From Desulfobacteraceae bacterium (GTDB taxonomy: Bacteria; Desulfobacterota; Desulfobacteria; Desulfobacterales; Desulfobacteraceae), in the NCBI GenBank assembly GCA_030638935.1, contig DAOWDR010000586.1:1-8340 (forward strand): a DNA stretch of 8,340 bases, read 5' to 3'. The notes beneath the pieces are model-generated. The model did no database searches and was not told the DNA's origin. It saw nothing but the letters and a program-made list of their open reading frames with translations. The position numbers and the translations under genes were made by a program. This document shows, in pieces, positions 1 through 7,700 of this stretch. Position 1 is the first letter of the stretch; each line of letters starts with the position of its first letter.

Positions 1-3000
1 AATTTGAACAGGGTCACCGGCACTGAAACAGCCGCATCTATTAACGGCAGCCTTACCCTTCCGGAACGGGGGGCGGTGATGGATAGGGTCAGGCTTGGTG
101 ATATTGGTATTTTATATATTTCCCCGGAACAGCTGCGCAATTTCAGTGTGGCCCAATTGATCAAATCAAGGGATGTGGGGTGCTGGGTGTTTGATGAAGC
201 CCATTGCCTGTCCAAGTGGGGGCATGACTTCAGGCCGGATTATCTCCATGTCGCAGAGTTTATTGACGGTTATGGTAAGGGCTCTGGCAGGCCTGCCCTT
301 GTGGGCGCATTTACGGCAACGGCGAAAAAGGATGTCATTGAAGAGATTATAAGTCATTGCCGGGAAAAACTTTCCATTGACCTTGAATCTTTTATCGGGG
401 GTGTTCAGCGGGACAATCTTAATTTCCAGGTATGGCCGGTAACCCGGAATGAAAAATATGATGTTATCGCCAATTGCTTAAAGGAGTGCCTTGCTGCAAA
501 AAATGGTGGGGCCATTGTGTATTGTTCAAGCCGGAGGCACACTGAAGAGTTAAGCGCTTTTTTAAATGAAAAACTTATCCCTTCCCAGGCCTTTCATGCC
601 GGAAGGAGTGAGCCGGACAAAAGAAATATCCAGGATGAGTTTGTTGAAGGAAAAATTCCGGTGATCTGTGCCACCAATGCCTTTGGTATGGGGATTGACA
701 AAAAGGATATCCGGCTTGTTATCCATGCGGATATTCCGGGTTCCCTTGAAAATTATCTACAGGAGGCCGGCCGTGCCGGAAGGGATATGGAACCCTCTGA
801 CTGCATCCTGCTATATGAGCAGGAGGACATAGAGAATCAGTTTTCTTTGAATTCATATTCAAAGCTTTCCATAAAGGACATTAAGAAAATTCTTGCAATA
901 TTGAAGAAAAGAGGCGCCAAAACCCCTGAAATAATTATCACCCCGGGTGAGATCATGCGCCTGATCGGATATAAGGATTCTAGTGGCAATGATTCAAAGG
1001 CCAGGATCGGAGTTTCCTGGCTTGAAAGAAAGGGGTTTGTAGAACGTTCCTATAATCAGACACTTTTTTTCAAGGGCGTGCCTGCTGTAAAAAACATGGA
1101 AGAAGCCGTTCTGAAGATGGAGCGGCTCAATCTTTCAAAGACCATGAAAGCGATTTTTATAACCATTTTAAATTTTTTGTTCAATGCGGATTCCAACACG
1201 GTTATTTCGGCAGATGATATCTGCATTGATTTAGGAAAGATAAAGAATCTTCCGGAAGAGTATCTTGATTCCCGCCATGTTATCACCCTTTTGTCCGACA
1301 TGGCAAAGGCAGGTCTGATACGTGAAGGGGTGGTCATGACCGCTTTTGTAAAGCCAAAGGGGAAAAACAGTTCTCCAAAGTTATTTGACTATTTTTGTGA
1401 TGTTGAAAACCAGATGATTCATATCATGGAAGAGATGGCGCCTGATGCCGGGTTTTCCCAGGACAGGGCAGATATATTCAATCTTCGCCTTATGTCCCAG
1501 CGATTGAAGGACTGCGGGTTTGACAGGGTCAATTCCGATTCCGTGGAAAGAATTCTCAGGTCAATTGCCAATGACAAAGGGGGAAATCTTGGGAAAAGCC
1601 TGAAAATCACCGGCAGGCGGGGAATAGATCAGCTTCGGGTATATGTGAAGTTTTCATGGCAGGAAATCAGGCAAAGGGTGGAGCTGAGGCATCGTTTGTC
1701 CCGGATTATCCTTGGGACCGTCATCTCCTGCCTTCCTGTTAATTTAAGGGCAGGGCAGGCCGAGGTTTTGTCCCGGTTTTTTATCACCGATATCATGGAA
1801 GCCATGGGCAGGGATATTTTTTTTCCCGGGTTTAAGGGGGATGCCCAGTCTTTGATTGAAAGATCTCTTTTGTATCTCCATGATGTGAAAATTATTACCC
1901 TGCAAAACGGCCTTGGGGTGTTCCGACAGGCCTATACGCTTACCATGCTGCCGGAAAGCAGTAAACGCCGGTATACCAAAGGTGATTATGCGCCCTTGTC
2001 CCATCACTATGATCAGAAAAATGTACAGGTTCATGTCATGGAAAAATTTGCACGGCTGGGTCTTGAAAAGATAAAGACGGCCTTAAATTTTGTCAGTGAT
2101 TATTTTTCATCTTCCTATGATTCCTTTGTTTCCCAGTATTTTCCGGGAGAACAAAAGATCATCCAGACAGCCATGACCGCCGATGCCTATAAGAGAATAG
2201 TTCAATCCCTCGAAAATAATATCCAGGAGGCCATTGTCGGGGCGGAACCGGAAAAAAATTTGCTGGTTCTTGCAGGGCCTGGTTCCGGAAAGACAAAAAC
2301 CATTGTGCATAGATGCGCCTGGCTGATAAAGGCAAAATCCGTTGACCCGTCTTCGATTCTGGTCCTGTGTTTTAATCACCAGGCCATGCTTGAGCTTAGG
2401 AAACGCATAAGGAAGCTTGCAGGGCGGAGCGCTGATTTTGTCACAGCAATGACCTACCACGGGTTTGCCATGCGCCTGACCGGCAGAACTTTTGTGGAAG
2501 AATCCGGACCCTTTGAGGAAAGGTTGGATTTTAATGGGATCATTGATGAAGCCATTGATATATTAACAGGGAACAAAGAGCTTGCGGGAATAGATCCATC
2601 AGAGGCAAGGGAATATTATCTTTCCAGATTCCGGTATATTCTTGTGGATGAATACCAGGATATTGACAAAAGGCAATATAGTTTCATCTCAGCGCTGACA
2701 GGCAGATTGGAACAGGACACTGATACCAGGATTTCCATCATGGCAGTGGGGGATGATGATCAGAGTATTTATGGGTTTCGAGATGCAAATGTAGGGTTTA
2801 TTAAACAATTTAAACAAGATTATGATGCCAAAACCTTTTATCTGGTGGAAAATTACAGGTCCTCATATCCGATTATTCAAGCATCAACCTCTTTTATTGC
2901 ACAAAATGAAAACCGGATGAAAAAAGAGCAACCCTGCCGCATCAACCGGAAAAGAAAAGCCCGGGAAAAAATGCCTGACCATATGGAAAAAAAAGATCTG

Positions 3001-4110
3001 GTCCAGATTGTTCATGCTGGGGATATTGAATCCCAGGCCTCCTTTGTCGCTCAAACGGTTAAAGAGATACTGAAGCAAAATTCTGAAATAAGACCCGGGG
3101 ATATTGCCGTTGTTTCACGCCAGGGGATCTCATATTCTTTTCTTGTTGCGGTGAGAATGGCTTTGGCAAAAGAGAATATTTCATTTTGCTATTCAATCAA
3201 AAACAGTGCCGGTTTCCCCATGTTCAAGGTTCGGGAAATACAGGAGTTCATCAGCTACCTTGCGATGTCGGGAAAAAAGAGCCCCCATGACTTGAAGCAT
3301 GAAATTCTGGGCCTGTTTAAACAAAAAAATACCTGGACAAATTTTATTGAAGATATCCTTGAATCCTGGTGCCGGATCAACAGTGATATGGAAATTTCCA
3401 TTGACCGGGCAAAGGATTTTGTCCTTGAAACACTTCTTGAAGAAAGACGGGAACACAAAACCGGGAACGGGGTATTCATGGGAACCATTCATAGTGTGAA
3501 GGGAATGGAGTTTCCCATTGTTTTTATTCTTGACGGGGGATGGAAGTGTCATGACATGGAAGAGGAACGACGGCTTTTTTACGTGGGCATGACCCGGGCA
3601 AAAGAACGTCTTTTCCTGTGTCAGGTTGATAACTTTTCCAATCCGCATATCCGTTCTTTAAAAGACAATGGCTTTGTTTATGAAAGACCTGCGATGTCGG
3701 CCAGGATAAAAGGTTTTTCCGATGATTTGACGGTTTCGACCCTTGGTATGGCAGATATTTATCTCAACTATCCAGGTCTTTTTCCGGGCAGTCACGAGAT
3801 CCACAGATGTTTGGCCGACCTTGAAGCAGGCGCAAAAGTCAGGTTAAAAGAACAAAAAGGCCGGGTTTATATCGTAAATGATGCAGATCAAATTGTCGCA
3901 TCTCTTTCGAAAAACGGGTCGGCACAATGGCGGTACCATATCCAAAACATATTAAATGCCAAAGTTTTGGGTGTTATCAGAAGACACCAACAGGAAAATG
4001 AGGTGGACGGCTACAAAAAGGTTCAGGTCGAATCATGGGAATTGCCCATAGTGGAGATCCTTCATAAGAAATTGGAAAAAATATGTGCCAAGACTGTTGG
4101 GAAAGATTGA
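1..4110 (+). CDS. RecQ-UvrD double helicase fusion, 5' end missing
   Basis: This gene encodes an ATP-dependent DNA helicase with two motor units in one chain. It is cut by the left window edge: the frame is open to position 1, and the RecQ Walker A and motif Ia are absent, so the TTG at position 4 is not a real start. Numbering residues from that TTG, the RecQ-like (SF2) half shows YISPEQL (38-44), the DEAH box (64-67) with the RecQ aromatic loop SKWGHDFRPDY (70-80), FTATA (103-107), ATNAFGMGID (223-232) and QEAGRAGRD (253-261). The four-cysteine RecQ zinc site is missing; the only cysteine between 261 and 400 is Cys267. Residues about 400-440 look like a winged helix. A long unassigned stretch (about 470-740) leads to a complete UvrD/Rep-like (SF1A) helicase: AGPGSGKT (757-764), VDEYQD (881-886), GDDDQSIYGFRD (916-927), ENYRS (949-953), TIHSVKGMEF (1161-1170) and VGMTRAKE (1194-1201). 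An unassigned tail covers about 1240-1368. Both families usually move 3' to 5' on single-stranded DNA, so a role in recombination, repair or defence is inferred. Domain calls are firm; the cellular role is unknown. Confidence 0.93.
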   Translation, partial: NLNRVTGTETAASINGSLTLPERGAVMDRVRLGDIGILYISPEQLRNFSVAQLIKSRDVGCWVFDEAHCLSKWGHDFRPDYLHVAEFIDGYGKGSGRPALVGAFTATAKKDVIEEIISHCREKLSIDLESFIGGVQRDNLNFQVWPVTRNEKYDVIANCLKECLAAKNGGAIVYCSSRRHTEELSAFLNEKLIPSQAFHAGRSEPDKRNIQDEFVEGKIPVICATNAFGMGIDKKDIRLVIHADIPGSLENYLQEAGRAGRDMEPSDCILLYEQEDIENQFSLNSYSKLSIKDIKKILAILKKRGAKTPEIIITPGEIMRLIGYKDSSGNDSKARIGVSWLERKGFVERSYNQTLFFKGVPAVKNMEEAVLKMERLNLSKTMKAIFITILNFLFNADSNTVISADDICIDLGKIKNLPEEYLDSRHVITLLSDMAKAGLIREGVVMTAFVKPKGKNSSPKLFDYFCDVENQMIHIMEEMAPDAGFSQDRADIFNLRLMSQRLKDCGFDRVNSDSVERILRSIANDKGGNLGKSLKITGRRGIDQLRVYVKFSWQEIRQRVELRHRLSRIILGTVISCLPVNLRAGQAEVLSRFFITDIMEAMGRDIFFPGFKGDAQSLIERSLLYLHDVKIITLQNGLGVFRQAYTLTMLPESSKRRYTKGDYAPLSHHYDQKNVQVHVMEKFARLGLEKIKTALNFVSDYFSSSYDSFVSQYFPGEQKIIQTAMTADAYKRIVQSLENNIQEAIVGAEPEKNLLVLAGPGSGKTKTIVHRCAWLIKAKSVDPSSILVLCFNHQAMLELRKRIRKLAGRSADFVTAMTYHGFAMRLTGRTFVEESGPFEERLDFNGIIDEAIDILTGNKELAGIDPSEAREYYLSRFRYILVDEYQDIDKRQYSFISALTGRLEQDTDTRISIMAVGDDDQSIYGFRDANVGFIKQFKQDYDAKTFYLVENYRSSYPIIQASTSFIAQNENRMKKEQPCRINRKRKAREKMPDHMEKKDLVQIVHAGDIESQASFVAQTVKEILKQNSEIRPGDIAVVSRQGISYSFLVAVRMALAKENISFCYSIKNSAGFPMFKVREIQEFISYLAMSGKKSPHDLKHEILGLFKQKNTWTNFIEDILESWCRINSDMEISIDRAKDFVLETLLEERREHKTGNGVFMGTIHSVKGMEFPIVFILDGGWKCHDMEEERRLFYVGMTRAKERLFLCQVDNFSNPHIRSLKDNGFVYERPAMSARIKGFSDDLTVSTLGMADIYLNYPGLFPGSHEIHRCLADLEAGAKVRLKEQKGRVYIVNDADQIVASLSKNGSAQWRYHIQNILNAKVLGVIRRHQQENEVDGYKKVQVESWELPIVEILHKKLEKICAKTVGKD

Positions 4111-4136
4111 GCCGTATTGTTTTTAAACAGAACTTT

Positions 4137-5930
4137 TCAGATATCTTGATAGAGTGCATCAACCTCTTTTTCATACTTTTTTATTATGATACTTTTTTTC
4201 ATTTTCAGGGTAGGGGTCAGCAGTCCGTTATCTATACTGAATTCAGGCATGATAATTATTTTTTTAATAGTTTCAAAGGAGGCAAAATTCTTATTCTTTT
4301 CTTCAATCTCAGAATCAATCAAGGCTTTGATTTCAGGATTTTCCACCAGATCTGCCACCGTGTCAAAGGGGATGCTGTTGTTCCTGGCATACTCGGGAAC
4401 GGTTTCAGGGTCCAGGGTTACAATGGCGGATAAAAATTTACGCTTATCTCCAATGATGCATACCTGGCTCATGTATTTAGATGTGGCCATAACCCCTTCA
4501 ATACCCGATGGTGCGATATTCTTTCCACCGGCTGTGATGATCAGGTCTTTTTTTCTGCCTGTAATTTTTAAAAAATTTTCTCCATCAATTTCTCCCAGAT
4601 CTCCTGTATACATCCAGCCGTCAGGGGTAAGGGTTTCGGCAGTTTTTTCCGGCATCTTATAATACTCTTTCATTACATTACGGCCTTTGAACATCACTTC
4701 TCCATCTTCACAAATTTTTTGTTCGATACCGTAACCCGGCTGGCCCACCCAGCCAAACCTGTAATTGTCATGCCTGTTAATGTTGGTAAAGGAGGTGTTT
4801 TCCGTCATGCCGATTCCTTCCAGAATGAGTATACCGGCACTGTGGAAAAACTTTGCAATGGAAGGGTCTATGGGCGCAGCCCCGCTTATACACCAGCGCA
4901 CCCTGCCGCCAAGGGCAGCCTGGATTTTTGTGAAGACCAGTTTTGTAGCAAGCTTGTATTGTAAATTAAGAAAGGTCGGTATGGGTTGGTTATTGAGTAT
5001 GCAGTTACTGTATTTTTCACCGGTTGTGCAGGCCCATTTGAAAATTTTAAGTGCTGCTCCTCCCTTTGTTTCAGCACCGCTGATCACCTTGGAATAGACT
5101 TTTTCATAGATCCTGGGAACACTTGCAAACCAGTGGGGTCTGGCAACACCGATATCTTCTATCACTGTGGTGATATCCCTGGCAAAGGTTGTTGTGCTCG
5201 CAGCTTCCAGAGCGCCAAATACACATATCTTGGCAAAGACATGGGCCAGGGGGAGGAAAAGGAAATGGTGATCCCCTGCCTGGAGATCGCTGCTAAGGGT
5301 CACTGACTGGGCTGTAAAGGTGAGATTGTCATGGGTGAGAACCGCTCCCTTGGGCACACCAGTGGTACCTGAAGTGTAAACAATGGCGGCAGGGTCCTGG
5401 GGCCCCACCGCCCCTGCCATTTTTTCAAAGAGTTGGTCATCCGTGTCGCTGCCAAGGGCCAGGAATTGATCAAAATTGATTACCCAGTCGTCATCTCCCT
5501 TATAATCACTGAACATAATCACCTTTTTGATATCAGGTATCTCACCACGGATGCTCATTAGTTTTTGAAGCTGGGTTTCGTCCTCTGCAAAAATTATCAC
5601 TGCATCTGAATGATCAATGATATAACGGCAGTCATCTGGAAGATTTGAGTGGTAGATACCAACAGTGCATGCGCCAATGCTTGCGATCCCAATATCGCTG
5701 AGCACCCATCTGTAACAGGAATAGCTTATGATATTGACCTTGTCTCCTTTTTTGACCCCCAGGCTGATGAGACTTTTGGATACCCTTTTTACCTGTTCCT
5801 GGAAGTCACCCCAGGTAACGGATTCCAATCGATCAGGGGATGAAAACCATCTATAGGCATCATTGTCCCTGTAATCGTCAATGGTGTGTTTGAGCATATC
5901 TTGAATGTTGGTGAAATTTTTTGCACTCAT
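4137..5930 (-). CDS. AMP-forming long-chain acyl-CoA synthetase
   Basis: This 597-residue enzyme belongs to the ANL (acyl-/aryl-CoA synthetase) superfamily and is closest in style to long-chain fatty acid-CoA ligases (COG1022 type). The expected reaction is fatty acid + ATP + CoA to acyl-CoA + AMP + PPi, which activates fatty acids for beta-oxidation or lipid synthesis. The motifs are all present and in order: the phosphate-binding loop YTSGTTGVPKG (185-195), LPLAHVFAK (226-234), GIGMTENT (372-379), YTGDLG (441-446), the hinge region GRKKDLIITAGGKNIAP (458-474) and LTPTLKMKK (571-579), where Lys576 is the likely adenylation lysine. The large N-terminal domain (about 1-460) and the mobile C-terminal lid (about 470-597) are both full length. 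No signal peptide or membrane span is evident, so it should be cytosolic or peripheral at the membrane. The ATG start is fixed by an excellent AAGGAGG site 7 bases upstream. It converges on the helicase gene and is 293 bases from amtB, so it is probably transcribed on its own. Substrate chain length cannot be read from the sequence. Confidence 0.95.
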   Translation of the reverse strand: MSAKNFTNIQDMLKHTIDDYRDNDAYRWFSSPDRLESVTWGDFQEQVKRVSKSLISLGVKKGDKVNIISYSCYRWVLSDIGIASIGACTVGIYHSNLPDDCRYIIDHSDAVIIFAEDETQLQKLMSIRGEIPDIKKVIMFSDYKGDDDWVINFDQFLALGSDTDDQLFEKMAGAVGPQDPAAIVYTSGTTGVPKGAVLTHDNLTFTAQSVTLSSDLQAGDHHFLFLPLAHVFAKICVFGALEAASTTTFARDITTVIEDIGVARPHWFASVPRIYEKVYSKVISGAETKGGAALKIFKWACTTGEKYSNCILNNQPIPTFLNLQYKLATKLVFTKIQAALGGRVRWCISGAAPIDPSIAKFFHSAGILILEGIGMTENTSFTNINRHDNYRFGWVGQPGYGIEQKICEDGEVMFKGRNVMKEYYKMPEKTAETLTPDGWMYTGDLGEIDGENFLKITGRKKDLIITAGGKNIAPSGIEGVMATSKYMSQVCIIGDKRKFLSAIVTLDPETVPEYARNNSIPFDTVADLVENPEIKALIDSEIEEKNKNFASFETIKKIIIMPEFSIDNGLLTPTLKMKKSIIIKKYEKEVDALYQDI

Positions 5931-5937
5931 GGTAATT

Positions 5938-5944
5938 CCTCCTT
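5938..5944 (-). promoter_or_regulatory. Ribosome binding site of the acyl-CoA synthetase gene
   Basis: The minus strand reads AAGGAGG, a full anti-16S match, 7 bases before the ATG at 5928-5930. This decides the start codon and predicts efficient translation. Confidence 0.88.
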
Positions 5945-5966
5945 AAACTAGGGGTTTTTCGGGAAT

Positions 5967-5977
5967 AGCCCTGGGCT
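5967..5977. promoter_or_regulatory. Short perfect dyad, possible operator before the acyl-CoA synthetase gene
   Basis: The sequence AGCCCTGGGCT is a perfect inverted repeat of 5-base arms around one central base, 36 bases upstream of the acyl-CoA synthetase ATG. The one-base centre is too small for an RNA hairpin loop, so if it matters it would be as a binding site for a dimeric regulator. I do not recognise it as the site of a known fatty-acid regulator, and an 11-base dyad can arise by chance. Confidence 0.2.
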
Positions 5978-6002
5978 TTGTTACGAATTGTCTGGGAAGT
6001 GC

Positions 6003-6018
6003 TTCCTATCTTCCTATC
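6003..6018. repeat. Tandem octamer TTCCTATC x2 next to a T7A8 tract
   Basis: Two exact head-to-tail copies of TTCCTATC (6003-6010 and 6011-6018) run directly into seven T and eight A residues (6019-6033). It lies in the spacer upstream of the acyl-CoA synthetase gene. The rest of the spacer 5931-6223 is AT-rich and holds no gene, no convincing sigma-70 promoter and no clear GC-rich terminator. The octamer is probably a simple-sequence feature; the T/A tract may bend the DNA. Confidence 0.4.
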
Positions 6019-6142
6019 TTTTTTTAAAAAAAATCGCAAGGATAACTAATTTCTTGTACCATTTTATAATAGTGGTTTTCTGCCAAGGATCAGAAGGTTG
6101 CAGGAAAAATCCTTCAAGAATTAATGAATCTTTAATGAAACA

Positions 6143-6173
6143 AAATAAATGAAAAGACCTTTAAAATTTATTT
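6143..6173. repeat. AT-rich inverted repeat downstream of amtB
   Basis: AAATAAAT (6143-6150) and ATTTATTT (6166-6173) are perfect 8-base inverted arms around a 15-base loop. They lie about 50 bases past the amtB stop codon. The stem is entirely A/T and no U-run follows a GC-rich stem, so it is not a canonical terminator. It is the only hairpin-like element I see after amtB. Confidence 0.3.
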
Positions 6174-6223
6174 AACTGATCCAGGAGATTGCCAGGGGAT
6201 GTGAGCATTTTGCCATCTGCAGT

Positions 6224-7519
6224 TTATTCGATTTCAAAGGCCCGTTCCCCGTGGAGGGCAGTGTCCAGGCCGGACAATTCATCCTCTCTGTCCACTCTGA
6301 TACCTCCTGTGATTATTTTGGTGACAAAGATTACCAGCAGGGTGGCTGTGGCGCTGAAGGCAATGGTGGCTAGGATGGAAATAATCTGGATCCATAGCTG
6401 TTTGGGATTTCCGTAAAAAAGACCGGCTGCACCCTCGGTGACAGTGGGGGATGCAAACAATCCCGTGGCAATGGCGCCCCAGATACCGCAGAGCCCGTGA
6501 ATTCCGAATGCGTCCAGGGAATCGTCATAGCCAAGTTTGTGTTTGAGAACGGCGACTCCCAGATAACCTATTGCCCCGGAAAGGGCTCCGATGACAAGGG
6601 CGCCTGCCAGGGTAACAAAACCGGCTGCCGGGGTAATTGCCACAAGACCTGCAATGGCACCGGAAGCAAGTCCCAGTACCGTGGGTTTTTTGTTGTGTTT
6701 CCATTCAACAAAGAGCCAGGCAAGGCCTCCGATGGCTGCGGCTGTATTGGTTACCATGAAGGCCGATGCTGCCACTCCGTCGGCTGCCAGTTGGCTGCCG
6801 GCATTGAACCCGAACCAGCCAAACCAGAGGAGGCCGGCACCCAGGGTGGTAAAGGTGACGCTGGAGGGTATCATGGCTTCTTTGCCATATCCGTGGCGTT
6901 TACCCAGGACCAGGGCGAGAACCAGGCCTGAGATCCCTGCATTTATATGGACCACGTTTCCCCCGGCAAAATCAAGGGCCCCCATTTTATGCATCCAGCC
7001 ACCGCCCCATACCCAATTGCACACCGGGGTATATACAAAGGTGACCCAGAGAATGGTAAAAACAATCCAGGAGGAAAATTTCATCCTGTCAACCACGGAT
7101 CCCAGGATGATGGCCACAGAGATGCAGGCAAATGTCATCTGGAAGAGGATAAAAATCAGGGTGGGTATGGTGCCTGATACGGAATGTATATCAATACCGT
7201 TGAGCAGAATGTGGCTCAGGTTGCCTATAAAAAGACTGGTGCTGTCGCCAAAAGCCAGGGAATATCCCCAGGTCATCCAGATGATACTGGTCAGGCAATA
7301 GGCCACCAGTGTCATTGCCATGGTGTTTAGCAGATTTTTGTACCTGGACATGCCTCCGTAGAACAGGGCAAGACCAGCCGGTGTCATCATCATAACCAGG
7401 GCAGTGGACATGGTAACCCAGGCAGTATCACCGGTATCAATGGTTCCTTCGACGGCAAAAACATTGGTAGCATGAAATATTAAAGCGCCCAGAGCAATTA
7501 GAATAGGTTTCAGCATCAT
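6224..7519 (-). CDS. amtB: AmtB ammonium transporter
   Basis: This 431-residue inner-membrane protein conducts ammonium into the cell for assimilation and functions as a trimer in its family. A signal peptide is visible (hydrophobic core about 5-19, likely cleavage after VFA at 22), followed by about eleven membrane segments between 32 and 403. Residues match E. coli AmtB at a constant offset of 23 from mature numbering: Phe130 (F107), Trp171 (W148), Asp183 (D160), the pore histidines His191 (H168) and His341 (H318), and Phe238/Ser242 (F215/S219). Signature blocks are VWGGGW, GALDFAGGNVVHINAG and LDAFGIHGLCGIWG. The cytosolic tail RVDREDELSGLDTALHGERAF (408-428) resembles the tail that docks the PII protein GlnK, so post-translational gating by a PII protein is likely. 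No glnK lies on either side in this window, unlike the common glnK-amtB pair. The first ATG of an ATG-ATG pair is chosen because it sits 7 bases after AAGGA. A sigma-54 promoter upstream suggests control by nitrogen supply. Confidence 0.97.
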   Translation of the reverse strand: MMLKPILIALGALIFHATNVFAVEGTIDTGDTAWVTMSTALVMMMTPAGLALFYGGMSRYKNLLNTMAMTLVAYCLTSIIWMTWGYSLAFGDSTSLFIGNLSHILLNGIDIHSVSGTIPTLIFILFQMTFACISVAIILGSVVDRMKFSSWIVFTILWVTFVYTPVCNWVWGGGWMHKMGALDFAGGNVVHINAGISGLVLALVLGKRHGYGKEAMIPSSVTFTTLGAGLLWFGWFGFNAGSQLAADGVAASAFMVTNTAAAIGGLAWLFVEWKHNKKPTVLGLASGAIAGLVAITPAAGFVTLAGALVIGALSGAIGYLGVAVLKHKLGYDDSLDAFGIHGLCGIWGAIATGLFASPTVTEGAAGLFYGNPKQLWIQIISILATIAFSATATLLVIFVTKIITGGIRVDREDELSGLDTALHGERAFEIE

Positions 7520-7526
7520 GGTCTGT

Positions 7527-7533
7527 TTCCTTT
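7527..7533 (-). promoter_or_regulatory. Ribosome binding site of amtB
   Basis: The minus strand reads AAAGGAA. The AGGA core ends 8 bases before the first ATG (7517-7519) and 11 before the second (7514-7516), which favours the first as the start. Confidence 0.7.
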
Positions 7534-7574
7534 GTTAGGTTTTTGGAAATAATTAATTCAATGACCTTAAATTT

Positions 7575-7590
7575 AGCAAATCCCGTACCA
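7575..7590 (-). promoter_or_regulatory. Sigma-54 (RpoN) promoter of amtB
   Basis: The minus strand reads TGGTACGGGATTTGCT, against the sigma-54 consensus TGGCACG-N4-TTGC(A/T). Only one base of the -24 block differs (T for C). The invariant GG (7588-7589) and GC (7576-7577) are separated by exactly 10 bases, as required. Transcription should begin near 7564-7566, giving a leader of about 46 bases before the amtB ATG. Sigma-54 control of ammonium transporter genes through NtrC-like activators is well established in other bacteria, so nitrogen-responsive expression is the natural inference. No canonical NtrC box (TGCACC-type) is seen upstream. Confidence 0.8.
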
Positions 7591-7700
7591 CCTTTTTTTC
7601 AAATAGTGAAACAGTGGGTTTAATTTATTGAAATCACAGTGTATTTTTTTTAAAGATTTGAAAATTGATATGTGTAGGTGATTGGAGAATTTTTCATTTA

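Noticed and set aside
4..6. TTG as start codon of the helicase
   Set aside because: The frame is open upstream and the RecQ Walker A and motif Ia are still missing, so the true start must be outside the window.
3193..3648. 151-residue minus-strand open frame inside the helicase gene
   Set aside because: It is antisense to UvrD motifs V and VI, which are clearly coding on the plus strand; the translated sequence shows no recognisable family.
4094..4130. CTGTT...AACAG inverted repeat as a terminator between the convergent genes
   Set aside because: The arms are only 5 bases with a 27-base loop and no GC-rich stem, and much of it lies within the helicase coding region.
4186..4662. 158-residue plus-strand open frame within the acyl-CoA synthetase gene
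   Set aside because: It is the complement of conserved adenylation motifs and has no independent support.
6061..6090. TTGGCA with TATTATAAA on the minus strand as a sigma-70 promoter for the acyl-CoA synthetase
   Set aside because: The two elements are separated by only about 9-12 bases, too short for a sigma-70 promoter; at proper spacing no good -35 is present.
6591..7301. 236-residue open frame on the plus strand across amtB
   Set aside because: It lies wholly antisense to a confidently identified AmtB, is rich in Pro/Arg/Thr in a way typical of shadow frames, and shows no domain or ribosome binding site.
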